Notes: generated by a model not told the origin, from the sequence alone. A stretch of 64,000 nt of DNA from JABWAN01 sp041918175 (GCA_041918175.1 JAYRWE010000114.1:1-64000); one strand, 5' to 3'; shown: positions 24,287 to 33,374, counted from the stretch's first letter. A program made the numbers and translations.

Positions 24287-25000
24287 GTGTGAGGCAATCG
24301 CGCGTTCCAATTCTTGCGGATCGACTTCGCCGGTCCATTGTTGCACGATTTGGCCTTTGCGGTCGATCAAGAAGAGCATGGGGAGCACTTTGACTTTGTA
24401 TTTCTCCCACGCTGGTTCGTCGGTGGAATCTAAGAAGATGGGATACGAGATTTTATGTTTGGTGAGGAAGGGCGGAACGTGTTTCGCGCCGTTGGCGTCG
24501 GTGGAAATACCGAGCACGGAAAAGCCTTTCGGACTGAAGCGGTCGTGCAACTGTTGCAATGCGGGCATGCTCTTCACGCACGGCTTGCACCACGTGGCCC
24601 AAAAGTCGAGCAGCACGACTTGGCCACGAAATTTTTCCAGTGCGATAATTTCACCGGCGAGTTTTTTTACGACGAAGTTTGGCGCGGGCCGAGGCAATAC
24701 GGGAGGAAGATAAGCTTCGGGATCGCCGTCGAAAATCTTCTTGCAATTCTTGGAGCAGAAATAATACGTCGCGCCGTTGTGCGTACTGCTCGCCACGACT
24801 TTTTCCAGTTTGTTGGAGCCTTCATTCACGTGGCAGACGGGGCAGACCGCGGTTTCAGGCTGTTGCGCGAAAGCAGGCCGTGCGAAAAGAAGCGCTGTGA
24901 AGATAAACAACGCGAGCGCGACAGCACGAGCAATGAACACCCGCTTGGCCCCCCTCAAGAGGGGAATTGTTGGACGCGTTCTATTTAAACCAATCTGCAT
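24278..25000 (-). CDS. Secreted YHS-domain plus TlpA-like thioredoxin
   Basis: 240 residues. An unusual N-terminus (MQIGLNRTRPTIPLLRGAKR) is followed by a signal-peptide core ending in FARPAFAQQ. Residues about 50-95 form a YHS-type metal-binding domain (CPVCHV, then YYFCSKNCKKIFDGDPEAYL). Residues about 105-240 are a TlpA/ResA thioredoxin fold with active site FWATWCKPCVKSMP. Predicted periplasmic thiol-disulfide protein, possibly coupling copper or heavy-metal binding to thiol reduction. The ATG at 25000 has GGAG upstream. The basic N-region is partly encoded by a palindromic repeat (24940-24975). Confidence 0.85.
   Translation of the reverse strand: MQIGLNRTRPTIPLLRGAKRVFIARAVALALFIFTALLFARPAFAQQPETAVCPVCHVNEGSNKLEKVVASSTHNGATYYFCSKNCKKIFDGDPEAYLPPVLPRPAPNFVVKKLAGEIIALEKFRGQVVLLDFWATWCKPCVKSMPALQQLHDRFSPKGFSVLGISTDANGAKHVPPFLTKHKISYPIFLDSTDEPAWEKYKVKVLPMLFLIDRKGQIVQQWTGEVDPQELERAIASHLK
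24940..24975. repeat. Half CCCCCTTGAGGGGG element inside signal-peptide region
   Basis: GCTTGGCCCCCCTCAAGAGGGGAATT-like sequence corresponds to one half of the palindrome found at 47196-47273 (same PLLRGA-type reading). It is translated as part of the redoxin's N-terminal region. A TGTCATTCC-type fragment lies just beyond at about 25062-25092. Confidence 0.75.
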
Positions 25001-25133
25001 TGTTTCATTTCTCCGTTGCGTGATGTGATGACATTTCAGTTTGAGTATCGTGCCGAGCACTAGAGATGCTTTTTCCGGAATGACACTTGAGCGGATTGCG
25101 TTGCGTCAATGGCACCCGAGTTCATCAAGTTGC

Positions 25134-26324
25134 TCACAAGTAATCCGTGTGCAAGCCGCCGTTGCGCGCGCTGACCAGAACTTTGCTTGCGACTTTATCC
25201 ATGAAAGTTTCATATGCGGCGTGCTCCAGCGCATAGAGCAACTCCGCGTCTAACCCGCGTGCGCCAGTTTTGCGATGCTCGGCGTTTTTGATGACATGCG
25301 CGAGCGCTTCTTCCGTTACGACCAATTCCATGCCCTCTTCGCGAAATTCTTGTTGAAAGCGCGGCAGCAGATTCTCGCACAAAATCATGCGCAACGTTTC
25401 ATGCGAAAGTTTTGCCAGACGCACAATGCGTGAGAAGCGCCCGATCAATTCCGGGATGAAGCCGTACTTTTGCAGCACGCCGACCTCCTCCGCATGGAAG
25501 CCGTTGCGCTGCTCGTGCGCATCGCCAAAGCCGAATTTTTTTTGATCAATGCGCTGCAATTCTTCAATGCCCGAAAATGCGCCGCACGCGATGAAAGGAA
25601 TGTCTTGCGTGGAAAGCTCGACGCGCGGGCCATAGGCAGAGTAGCCGTAATCGAGCGGCACCACGAGGTTGCGGCCTTCAATCATCGCGAGCAGTTCGCG
25701 TTGCACGCCGTAGCCTGACACGTCTTTCGTCGTACCCTGTCCCGCAAAGCGCGCGTTGCTGCTCGCGGAGGCGAGTTTGTCAAATTCATCTAGACAAATC
25801 ACGCCGCACGAAGCGAGAAAAAGATTGCCTTCTGCCGCGGCTACGAGACGGGTGAGCATGGTGCGCGCGTCGTCGCCGACATAGCCGCTCTCCGTCAAGC
25901 TCGTCACGTCAACGATTACCGTGGGCAATTTGAAAATGTGGTTGAAGAGCAACTCGACTAAGAAGGTTTTGCCGCAGCCGGTGGGGCCAAGCATGAGCAC
26001 GTTTTGTTTGGCGGGAATGGCGCGGCGATCGGGATTTTCCAAATGCAGCCGTTTGATGCGGCGAATATGGCGATAGGCCATGAGCGCGAGCGCTTGGCGC
26101 TGTTGCTCCTGGCCGCGATAGCCGAGCGTTTGCAATTTGGCATTGATGGCTTTCGGCGAATGGAGCGGCAACTCTTGCACAAACACGCGAAATTTTGCTT
26201 TGGCTTCTTTTAACGCTTGTGCCACGCGCGCGACTTCGTCCGTCGCTTGCTGGGTTTGATCTAGCATGAGGTCTTTCGGGAAAGAGAATCGTAGGCCGGT
26301 GTCATGGGCAACGTGTTCTTGCAA
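25134..26324 (-). CDS. ClpX-like AAA+ ATPase lacking the zinc-binding domain
   Basis: 396 residues from a TTG at 26324 (AAGGTG upstream); ATG 26267 is an alternative. AAA+ motifs follow ClpX order: Walker A GPTGCGKT, pore-region GYVGDD (ClpX GYVGED), Walker B VICLDEFDK, DVSGYGVQRELLAMIEG (ClpX DVSGEGVQQALLKLIEG), ELIGRFSR (ClpX EFIGRLP) and KTGARGLDAE. The N-terminal Cys4 zinc domain of ClpX is absent, replaced by a helical segment of about 65 residues. The IGF-type loop that docks on ClpP is not obvious. It is probably a ClpX paralogue with a different partner. Confidence 0.85.
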   Translation of the reverse strand: MQEHVAHDTGLRFSFPKDLMLDQTQQATDEVARVAQALKEAKAKFRVFVQELPLHSPKAINAKLQTLGYRGQEQQRQALALMAYRHIRRIKRLHLENPDRRAIPAKQNVLMLGPTGCGKTFLVELLFNHIFKLPTVIVDVTSLTESGYVGDDARTMLTRLVAAAEGNLFLASCGVICLDEFDKLASASSNARFAGQGTTKDVSGYGVQRELLAMIEGRNLVVPLDYGYSAYGPRVELSTQDIPFIACGAFSGIEELQRIDQKKFGFGDAHEQRNGFHAEEVGVLQKYGFIPELIGRFSRIVRLAKLSHETLRMILCENLLPRFQQEFREEGMELVVTEEALAHVIKNAEHRKTGARGLDAELLYALEHAAYETFMDKVASKVLVSARNGGLHTDYL

Positions 26325-26462
26325 GCACTTTTCACCTTACACGTTACGCGATCATCATAGAAACTTTTGCGCCGAGAGTCAACAGCTAATTCCGCGCTCT
26401 TGACTTTCAAAACAAAATTGCCTACATACGCCGCGCACAATCATTACATCTTTGAGCCAAGC

Positions 26463-27983
26463 ATGCCGATTCTGCATTCCCCGCCGCTGCGAGACTGGTT
26501 GGTTTTGGGCGGTTTTATGGTTTTGATTCTTACGCTCTTGGTTGCCGCCGATGTCTTGCGCCGGAATCGCCTCGCGTCTCCGGAGGTCACCCGCAAAACG
26601 GTGCATCTACTCACCGGCATTTTGATTCTCGCCTGTCCTTTTATCTTCCAATCCGCTGTGCCTTTGCTGGTGCTCGCGATTTTGTTTGTCATCATCAATT
26701 ATCTCGCATTGCGTTATAATCTTTTTCCCGGCATTCATGTCGATTCGCGGCCAACGCTCGGCACGGTGTTCTATCCGATTTCTTTTTTTATATTGTTGCT
26801 GCTCTATTGGGAACGCAATCCGCTCGCGCTGTTGGTAGGTATGAGCCTGCTGGCGATCGCGGATGTGTGCGCCGCCTTGGCCGGTGAAAATGCCCGAACG
26901 CCGATCTCGCTGCCCGTGCCCGGTGATCAAAAAACCGTGCAAGGCGCGCTCGCGATGTTGGGCAGTTCTACGCTTCTAACTTTCTCCGTTTTTTATTTGG
27001 TCGGACCGCAGCAAAATTTTACTCCGACTTGGCTTTGGCTGTTGCTTATCGCATTTACAATCGCGCTTCTGGCGACTGCGGCTGAGACGGTCTCATGGCG
27101 TGGCTCGGATAATTTATCGGTGCCGCTTTTGTGCGGCCCGGCCGCGGCTTTTTTCACACACGCTTCTCCGCTTGCGGCCAAACAATTTATGTATGGCGAG
27201 GTGTTCTCGTTGCTCGTGGCGGCGTTGTCAGTTCGATTTCGTTTTTTAGATGTCGGCGGCGCGCTCGTTGCGTTTATTTTGGGGACAGTCATCTTTGGCC
27301 TCGGCGGGTGGCCGTTTAGCTTGCCCCTGCTGGCTTTTTTTATATCATCAAGTCTGCTTTCAAAGTTCGGCGCATGGCGCAAACACGCCGTGCATGAAAA
27401 ATTTCAGAAAGGCTCGCGTCGTGATTGGGGGCAGGTGCTTGCCAATGGCGGTGTCGCCGCGGTGCTCGTGGTGTTGTGGTATTTGCAGCCGGAGCCGCTG
27501 TATTACTTTTTATATCTCGGCGCTGTTGCCGCAGTTACCGCGGACACATGGGCGACGGAGATCGGTGTGCTCTCGACGCAGCCGCCGCGTTTGGTGACTT
27601 CCTGGCAAATGGTGAGCACCGGCACCTCGGGCGCAATCTCTTGGTTGGGCTTGCTCGGAGCCTTGTTGGGCGCGGCAAGTATTGCGTTGCTCGGTTGGGC
27701 CGTGCAAATGCGTGAGCCTTCGTATCAATTTGGCGTGGCCGGATTTGCCCTCATCACGCTTGGCGGTGTGTTGGCGCATTTGTGCGATAGCGTGCTGGGC
27801 GCGACGATTCAAGCGCAGCAGCGGTGCTCGGTTTGCGCGAAAGTGAGCGAGAAGAAAGGCGCGTGCTGCGGTGTGGAGCGCGAGCCGCACTCGGGCTGGC
27901 GCTGGGTGGATAATGACTTGGTCAATGTCATGTGCGGCGTGTGCGGCGTGCTCGTGGTGTTGTTGGGTAAAAGAATTTTGTGA
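26463..27983 (+). CDS. Fused cytidylyltransferase/phytol-kinase-like and DUF92 membrane protein
   Basis: 506 residues, largely membrane. The N-terminal part (about 1-200) resembles dolichol/phytol kinase proteins (VTE5 type): RKTVHLLTGILILACPF, then DVCAALAGENARTP, and GDQKTVQGALAMLGSS. The C-terminal part (about 265-506) is DUF92, the family of the plant phytyl-phosphate kinase VTE6: FGAWRKHAVHEK, AVTADTWATEIGVLS, GTSGAISWLG, DSVLGATIQAQQRC. A fusion would phosphorylate an isoprenoid alcohol twice, but this is inferred from the plant enzymes. The ATG at 26463 is the likeliest start. Confidence 0.8.
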   Translation: MPILHSPPLRDWLVLGGFMVLILTLLVAADVLRRNRLASPEVTRKTVHLLTGILILACPFIFQSAVPLLVLAILFVIINYLALRYNLFPGIHVDSRPTLGTVFYPISFFILLLLYWERNPLALLVGMSLLAIADVCAALAGENARTPISLPVPGDQKTVQGALAMLGSSTLLTFSVFYLVGPQQNFTPTWLWLLLIAFTIALLATAAETVSWRGSDNLSVPLLCGPAAAFFTHASPLAAKQFMYGEVFSLLVAALSVRFRFLDVGGALVAFILGTVIFGLGGWPFSLPLLAFFISSSLLSKFGAWRKHAVHEKFQKGSRRDWGQVLANGGVAAVLVVLWYLQPEPLYYFLYLGAVAAVTADTWATEIGVLSTQPPRLVTSWQMVSTGTSGAISWLGLLGALLGAASIALLGWAVQMREPSYQFGVAGFALITLGGVLAHLCDSVLGATIQAQQRCSVCAKVSEKKGACCGVEREPHSGWRWVDNDLVNVMCGVCGVLVVLLGKRIL

Positions 27984-28018
27984 AGTGTATTCCGCGCCCC
28001 TGTTTGAAAATATATTCT

Positions 28019-28122
28019 AGGCGGCGGGATGCCGTCGCTTTGAAGTCAGCTTGCTTGCAAAGGCCACCGCGGTAAACAAGCGGAGATGAACCCTCGGTGG
28101 AGCAGCGACAAGACATAAAAAA
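28019..28122 (+). repeat. 100-bp dispersed repeat, copy 3
   Basis: Contains GATGCCGTCGCTTTGAAGTC, GTAAACAAGCGGAGATGA and CGGTGGAGCAGCGACAAGAC followed by an A-run, ending five bases before the start codon at 28127. As with copy 2 it forms the leader of the downstream gene. Confidence 0.85.
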
Positions 28123-28126
28123 AATC

Positions 28127-28510
28127 ATGAGACCACAAAAAAAATCCAAATCGCCGGTTTCGCGTTTTTCTTTTAATCAAAACGCAAACCCTCGTAAGCC
28201 GAAAAACAAAACCTGGCGCGGCCTCACGTGGCTGGCGTGCGCGATGCTTTTGTACGGCGCCTATTCCTATCTCGGCGGCAGCTCGGGCTTGATTCAATAC
28301 GTGCGCCTGTTGCAGCGGCACAGTCAAACGGAAAAAGAAATTACGGCCTTGCAAGCGCGGCAGGATAGTTTGCAACACGTGATTCGTGCGCTGAAGGACG
28401 ACACGTCTTACATCGAGAAAGTCGCGCGCGAGCGTTATTACATGGGCAAGCCCGGAGAAAAAATTTATACCATAGTCAAGCAGCCTAGGACGGACAATTC
28501 GAAAAAGTGA
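28127..28510 (+). CDS. Septum formation initiator (FtsB/DivIC-like) protein
   Basis: 127 residues from ATG 28127: a basic cytoplasmic tail, one membrane helix (LTWLACAMLLYGAYSYLG), a coiled coil (TEKEITALQARQDSLQHVIR) and the conserved end IEKVARERYYMGKPGEKIY. This is the FtsB/DivIC layout; such proteins join FtsL and FtsQ/DivIB in the divisome. The next gene overlaps by a few bases at most, suggesting cotranscription. Confidence 0.85.
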   Translation: MRPQKKSKSPVSRFSFNQNANPRKPKNKTWRGLTWLACAMLLYGAYSYLGGSSGLIQYVRLLQRHSQTEKEITALQARQDSLQHVIRALKDDTSYIEKVARERYYMGKPGEKIYTIVKQPRTDNSKK

Positions 28511-28512
28511 TC

Positions 28513-29223
28513 ATGACGAGCACACTGCTTCCCGATCCTCCCCAAAACTTCACGGCCAAACTCAAAGGCTATTTCCTCACCGGACTGTTGGTGTTGGTTC
28601 CCATCAGCTTGACGGTTTACATCATCTACGAATTGTTTTTGGCGATTGACGGCATTCTCAAACAGGTCGTGTTCGTCATCATTCGCGAGTCGTTCAATGC
28701 CATCAATTTGCATCCGATTCCCGGCGTCGGTTTCATCACGCTGCTGCTGTTGATTTTGGGCACGGGCATGGCCGCGCGCAGTTACTTCGGCAAGAAGCTC
28801 GTGGAGGTGGGTGACCGCGCGGTGACGCGCATTCCGATTATCAATCGCATTTACGGCACGGTGCAGCAACTCAGCCAAGCTTTTTTTGGCGAGCAGCGCG
28901 AGTTCTTCAAGAAAGTGGTGCTTGTGCCGTTTCCGGCGCAGGGCATGTGGCGCTTGGGATTTTATATGCAAGACATGCGCGGCGAAATTCCCGAGGCGTT
29001 GCAACAAGACGTCGTCGCTGTGTTTGTGCCGAGCACGCCGAATCCGACCGGCGGCTATCTCGTCATCTTTCCCAAGCGCGACGTGATCGAGTTGGAAATG
29101 TCGGTGGAGGACGCATTGCATCTCATCATTTCCGGCGGCACGGTCTCTTCGAAAAAGAAACGCCAACCGCCGATGATGTTGACGCGCGATCATTTGGAGA
29201 GTTTGCAGAAGAAGAGCGAATGA
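28513..29223 (+). CDS. DUF502 family membrane protein
   Basis: 236 residues. Two membrane segments (GYFLTGLLVLVPISLTVYII and TLLLLILGTGMAARSYFGK) and the conserved RIPIINRIYGTVQQLSQAF and GYLVIFPKRDVIELEMSVEDAL are typical of DUF502, whose bacterial members remain uncharacterised. A GTG at 28507 is an alternative start. Lies three bases after the DivIC-like gene and overlaps the next gene by ATGA. Confidence 0.87.
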   Translation: MTSTLLPDPPQNFTAKLKGYFLTGLLVLVPISLTVYIIYELFLAIDGILKQVVFVIIRESFNAINLHPIPGVGFITLLLLILGTGMAARSYFGKKLVEVGDRAVTRIPIINRIYGTVQQLSQAFFGEQREFFKKVVLVPFPAQGMWRLGFYMQDMRGEIPEALQQDVVAVFVPSTPNPTGGYLVIFPKRDVIELEMSVEDALHLIISGGTVSSKKKRQPPMMLTRDHLESLQKKSE

Positions 29224-31457
29224 AGCTTGAGGAGCAAAAGCGTAAGCTGCTAGAGATTCCTCCCTTGTGTCGCCGAATAAAAGCTCTTTTCGGCGAAGCT
29301 CGGTGTCTTCGGCGCTTCTCGGCGAAGAAATCTTTGCTTTTGTTGCACGAAATTGGCTCTAGAAATCTTAAGGCGCGGCTTGAGGTAAATCGTCCTCAGT
29401 TTCAAGAACACCCCCCTGGCCCCCCTCAAGGGGGGAATTATATCAGTAAGCATCATCGGCTGACCACGACTTTCATTTATAGAAAAACTTGTGCGGCGTT
29501 CTTGCCGCTTGCCACGCTTCTGCTTTTTTGCACACACCTTTTCGCGCAAGACGCGATCACGCCCGTAATCTCTTCTCAAGACTCCATCTCACTTATTCGT
29601 TCGCAAACTCAATCTGCCGGCAACGCCGCGCCCGCGCTCCGCAACCGCACGGTGTTCGGGCACGACATCGAGATTTATAATTGGCAAACACAGTTTGAAT
29701 ATCAGAAAGAGCTGGTGCACGGGTGGCAGCTTGGCGCTTATGAAAATTTCAGCGCGGTATTGCAACAACAAGCGCGTGGCGAGGCGTGGAAAGATGACCA
29801 TAGCGGCGGCCTCAGCCTCGCGCGCCAAATGACGCGCGCCTGGCGCATGGAAGCCTTGGCGCATTCCAAAATTTTTTTCGATGAGTTTACGGGCAGCGCA
29901 CGCAATACGGCGAGCGAGTTTAGCAACAACGATTTTAGTCTGAATCGCTTTGACCTGCGCAGCACGCTGGAGTTGGCGCAGCGCCTGCGTCTCTCGCCGG
30001 GCGTGGGTTATCGCTGGGAAGATATACTCGGCCGCAAAGACTACGGCCCGCATTTAGAACTTGGCGTAGCGCTCGCTCCTACACGTTGGGCGGATTACGA
30101 ACATCAATTCGACCTCACCGCGCAACTCGACGCTTTGCCCGAGCGGCGTAATGACGATCTCAATGTGACCTACGGCATCGCGCGGCAATTTGAGCGCAAC
30201 GCCAGCGATTCGCTGTTTGTGCGTTTTAGCCATGCGCGCCGCGAGAATTATTTCACCGCGAGCTTTGTTGATGAGTTGAATCGCAATCGTCGTGGCTTGG
30301 AGAATCGTCTCAACTATCGCGTAGGCGAGGCGTGGCAGTTTCAACTTATTTCCGAACTGAGCGAGGCCGCAGTCGAAGTTGGCCGTCGTCAATATGGCGC
30401 GCAAGCGAGCAATCAACTCGTGAGCCGTTTTCGCCACGAAGATTTGGAGTCGCAACAACGCGCGCATATCTGGTGGCGGCGCGAAAAGCTTACGAGCGAT
30501 TTGAATTTTGTTTATCGCTCGCGGCAGCGCAATTACGAGATTCCCGACTCGCTGCGCGTGTCGCCGTTGATTCGGCGATATGCCGGAGAAGGATATGATT
30601 CCGATGATTGGGATTTGGCGTTGAGCCATCGTTTGCAATGGCGCATCAACCGGCGCGATTCATTGCGCTGGTTTGGCCGCATTACGCGCTATGCGCACGA
30701 CACCGCGAACTTGGACAATCCGAATGATTATGACCGGCTGCAAATGCAGGCCAATCTGCTTTATGAGCATCGCTTTCATGCGCATCTCCGCGTGCGTTGG
30801 GAAGCGCGCAGCTATTTGGAGCACCAGGTCTATTTAAAAAGCAATCTTTCGGGCGACAATCGTTGGACGCGCATCTGGCAATTGCTGCCGCAAGTGTTGC
30901 TGGGCGATCCCGCGGGTCTGGCGCTCAAACAAAGCTTTGGCGTGCGCGCGACGTTTATTGATTATGATTTCCCGCAGGCGGTTTCGAACCGCACGAGCAT
31001 CGTGCTGCGCGATTTTTTTCTCGCGGATTCTTTAACCGTGCCGTTGAGCGCGCGCGCGACGTTGGATCTGCACTACAAACTAAGCCTCGAAGAACGCGGC
31101 TTGTTGAATTGGGAAGAATGGCTGCAAAGCCCGCAGGCTGACATTCGCCGCCATTTGTTCGTGGTGCAAGTGCGGCAAAGACTCTCGCGCCGCTGGGATT
31201 TCACGCCGGGCGTGAGTTATTATCATGAAAAGCATTGGAGCTATCAAACGCGGCCGCTGCAAAAGGCGCTGCGCTCTTTTAGTCGAGAACAATTTATTCT
31301 CAGCCCGCGCTTCGACGTAAGTTATTTTCGACCGCCGCACACGTTTTTGTATCTCACGGCGCGCCGGCAAATGAGCTTTCGTACTCTTGCTGGCAATACT
31401 CGTTTGCGCGATCGCAATATCGATACGTTTAGCTTAACGCTGCAATGGGCGTGGTAG
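29220..31457 (+). CDS. Outer-membrane beta-barrel-like protein with repeat-derived N-terminus
   Basis: About 745 residues if read from ATG 29220, which overlaps the DUF502 stop. The first 80 residues come from a TCGGCGA-type repeat and a CCCCCTTGAGG element and resemble no protein. They are followed by an obvious signal peptide (KTCAAFLPLATLLLFCTHLFAQD, split here as KTCAAFLPLATLLLF and CTHLFAQD). After it come about 600 residues of amphipathic strands rich in Arg, Tyr and Trp, ending FSLTLQWAW with the terminal aromatic of a barrel. No ATG, GTG or TTG suits the signal peptide directly, so the true start is uncertain. Function unknown. Confidence 0.7.
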   Translation: MKLEEQKRKLLEIPPLCRRIKALFGEARCLRRFSAKKSLLLLHEIGSRNLKARLEVNRPQFQEHPPGPPQGGNYISKHHRLTTTFIYRKTCAAFLPLATLLLFCTHLFAQDAITPVISSQDSISLIRSQTQSAGNAAPALRNRTVFGHDIEIYNWQTQFEYQKELVHGWQLGAYENFSAVLQQQARGEAWKDDHSGGLSLARQMTRAWRMEALAHSKIFFDEFTGSARNTASEFSNNDFSLNRFDLRSTLELAQRLRLSPGVGYRWEDILGRKDYGPHLELGVALAPTRWADYEHQFDLTAQLDALPERRNDDLNVTYGIARQFERNASDSLFVRFSHARRENYFTASFVDELNRNRRGLENRLNYRVGEAWQFQLISELSEAAVEVGRRQYGAQASNQLVSRFRHEDLESQQRAHIWWRREKLTSDLNFVYRSRQRNYEIPDSLRVSPLIRRYAGEGYDSDDWDLALSHRLQWRINRRDSLRWFGRITRYAHDTANLDNPNDYDRLQMQANLLYEHRFHAHLRVRWEARSYLEHQVYLKSNLSGDNRWTRIWQLLPQVLLGDPAGLALKQSFGVRATFIDYDFPQAVSNRTSIVLRDFFLADSLTVPLSARATLDLHYKLSLEERGLLNWEEWLQSPQADIRRHLFVVQVRQRLSRRWDFTPGVSYYHEKHWSYQTRPLQKALRSFSREQFILSPRFDVSYFRPPHTFLYLTARRQMSFRTLAGNTRLRDRNIDTFSLTLQWAW
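29265..29441. repeat. TCGGCGA repeat and half CCCCCTTGAGGGGG element
   Basis: Positions 29265-29335 carry CGCCGAATAAAAG, TTTTCGGCGAAGCTCGGTG and CTTCTCGGCGAAGAAA, as at 45325-45372. Positions 29405-29441 carry CCCCCCTGGCCCCCCTCAAG and GGGGGGAATT. Both lie in the open frame ahead of the barrel protein's signal peptide. Confidence 0.75.
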
Positions 31458-31471
31458 CCGCGACGGTGGAA

Positions 31472-31518
31472 TCGTGGGTTGTTGGATTGATGGATTGATG
31501 GATTGGTGGATTGGTGGA
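31472..31518. repeat. TGGATTG heptamer array
   Basis: About six consecutive TGGATTG/TGATGGAT-type units just after the barrel gene. The rest of the spacer up to 31677 shows no gene. Confidence 0.8.
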
Positions 31519-31677
31519 GCGACAAAGGCAAGCGACTCCAATCCCTCGATCCTTCCCGCCCTGCTCGCATCATGGCACTTGCATAAATAAGTTGGGAATG
31601 CTATGTTGTAGTGAGGAGATAAAGCTTCAGGTGTGATAATCGAGCGGACCGGAACGAAAGATTGAGGAAAGCAAAGT

Positions 31678-32106
31678 ATGGCGCACAACAATGCCACCAC
31701 TTTCTCTCTAGTAGCTCCCAGTAATCGCCCCAACCTGCTGCAAGAAATCGAAAGCATGGCCGAGCGCTCCGCGCAATTGGCGGGCTTATCGGAAGAAGAG
31801 CGCGATAGCCTTGCGATCGCCGTGACCGAAGTCGGCAACAACGCCATCATTCATGGCAACAAGCGCGACCCGAACAAGAATGTTCACATCAATGTCGACG
31901 TGCGCGACGGTGAAATTCGCGTCGTGATTCGCGATGAGGGCACGGGCTTCAACCCCGAAACTTTGAGCAATCCGCTCGACCCCGAAAATTTGTTGCGCGA
32001 AAGCGGTCGCGGTGTTTTCATCGTGCGCTCCTTGATGGACGAAGTGAATTTCGATTTTTCCAAAGGCGGAACTGAAATTACGCTGATTAAACGAAAGAAA
32101 AATTAA
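31678..32106 (+). CDS. RsbW-like anti-sigma/serine kinase ATPase
   Basis: 142 residues of the GHKL-type HATPase_c_2 family. The N-box is TEVGNNAIIHGNK, G1 is DEGTGFNPE and G2 is GRGVFIVRSLMDEV. Such soluble proteins bind sigma factors or phosphorylate anti-anti-sigma factors. No anti-anti-sigma (STAS) gene lies nearby, so its partners must be elsewhere. Single gene by spacing. Confidence 0.88.
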   Translation: MAHNNATTFSLVAPSNRPNLLQEIESMAERSAQLAGLSEEERDSLAIAVTEVGNNAIIHGNKRDPNKNVHINVDVRDGEIRVVIRDEGTGFNPETLSNPLDPENLLRESGRGVFIVRSLMDEVNFDFSKGGTEITLIKRKKN

Positions 32107-32294
32107 CCCGCCCTCAACCTTCCCCCAGCTTTTCCGAGCATTGCTCCGGAAACGCTCCTGCCAACGTGTTGCTGCAAGATTGTAACTCGCAGCTAACAAA
32201 ATCCGCATCTCTTCCGGTTCGTCTCTACTTTATATGAAACCGGTAGGATAGAGCCACACGCGCCTCCCCGGCGAGTTCTCATTCATGGCCTGCA

Positions 32295-33098
32295 ATGCGG
32301 ATGCGAAGCTTTCAAAAAAACCTTCTTTTGCTCTTCCTGTTGAGCGCGAGCCCCGCGGTTTGGCCGCAAAACGCCGATACGCCTTTTGCCGCAATGCGCT
32401 TGGCTTTTCAACAGCTCAATTACATTGCTGCGAAGGCTTCCGGTGAGCGCGCTTTGCTGGAATGGCGCACACTCTCTCCGCAAAACGTCGTTGAGATTCA
32501 TCAAGTGCTCGGCATCATCGCGTACTCCGAGGGCAGCTTCTTCGAGGCGAAAGCGCAATTCGAAGCCGCGCTCTCGCTCGATCCCGGCTTGCGTTTGGAT
32601 TCGCTTTATGTTTCGCCGAAGATTCAACAGTTTTTGCGTGAAGTGAAGGAAAACCTCGGAGCCAACAACGGCCACACGGTGAAGGATACGCGTTACCTCG
32701 TTGTGCCTGATCCGCGACCCAAAGCAGCTTTGCGCTCGCTGCTCTTTCCCGGCATGGGGCAAATGATGAAGCAGCAAAAAAGCAAAGGCCGGGTGTTGAT
32801 GATTGCCGCGGGCGCAGGCGTGATTGCAACCGGCGCTTTGCATTTGCGCCGCGAAGCCGCGCGCGAAAATTACTTGGCCGCGCAAACAATTTCACGCGCG
32901 GTGTCTACTTATAGCCGCTACAACATGCTCAACCGCGCCCGCAACGGTACGGCGTTATTCACCACCGGCGTTTGGCTCTATTCTTTTTTCGATGCGCTCA
33001 CCCTGACGCCGAATCAGCCGCAACCTCGTGTCAGTCTTTTGCCTGCCGCAGAAGGCACCCGCCTCGTTCCTGCAGTCAGTTGGCAAATCACATTCTGA
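32295..33098 (+). CDS. Secreted TPR-like protein with DUF5683-like membrane part
   Basis: 267 residues. Signal peptide ends near AVWPQNAD. Residues about 28-110 form two to three helical repeats (ALSLDPGLRLDSLYVSPKI, TPR-like). Then LRSLLFPGMGQMMKQQKSKG matches the DUF5683-type start of a small membrane domain with two hydrophobic helices (VLMIAAGAGVIATGAL and GTALFTTGVWLYSFF). Cell-envelope location is likely. The specific function is unknown. Confidence 0.7.
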   Translation: MRMRSFQKNLLLLFLLSASPAVWPQNADTPFAAMRLAFQQLNYIAAKASGERALLEWRTLSPQNVVEIHQVLGIIAYSEGSFFEAKAQFEAALSLDPGLRLDSLYVSPKIQQFLREVKENLGANNGHTVKDTRYLVVPDPRPKAALRSLLFPGMGQMMKQQKSKGRVLMIAAGAGVIATGALHLRREAARENYLAAQTISRAVSTYSRYNMLNRARNGTALFTTGVWLYSFFDALTLTPNQPQPRVSLLPAAEGTRLVPAVSWQITF

Positions 33099-33374
33099 GA
33101 AATTCGGTTACACTCGGTGAGAAAAATTTTCTCGGCGAACGCGAGGCGCGCGCCGGAAGAATTGGGCCGCGTGTGTGCGTGTGCCGTTGCAAAATTTTCT
33201 TATCTCCCTGCGCGAGCGCTTAAACACCGCACAGAGTTGCGTGCGCCAAAAGCGCGCGTGTAGATGCGCGTGCGCGTTTCGCGCAATGGCATCGCCTTTG
33301 CGAAAGAGACACACATCGCTTCTTAACTAGCGCGTTTACTCTCACATTCAAATATTTAAAAAAAGAGGTTCATC
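33099..33374. other. Spacer with TCGGCGA-type repeat
   Basis: Positions 33112-33150 carry CACTCGGTGAG and TTTTCTCGGCGAACGCGAGG, the same repeat family as 45325-45372. The remainder is GC-rich without a coding frame. AGAGG before 33375 is the next ribosome-binding site. Confidence 0.6.

Noticed and set aside
28947..29219. Barrel protein frame extended upstream into DUF502
   Set aside because: The frame is open but lies in another frame of a clear DUF502 gene.
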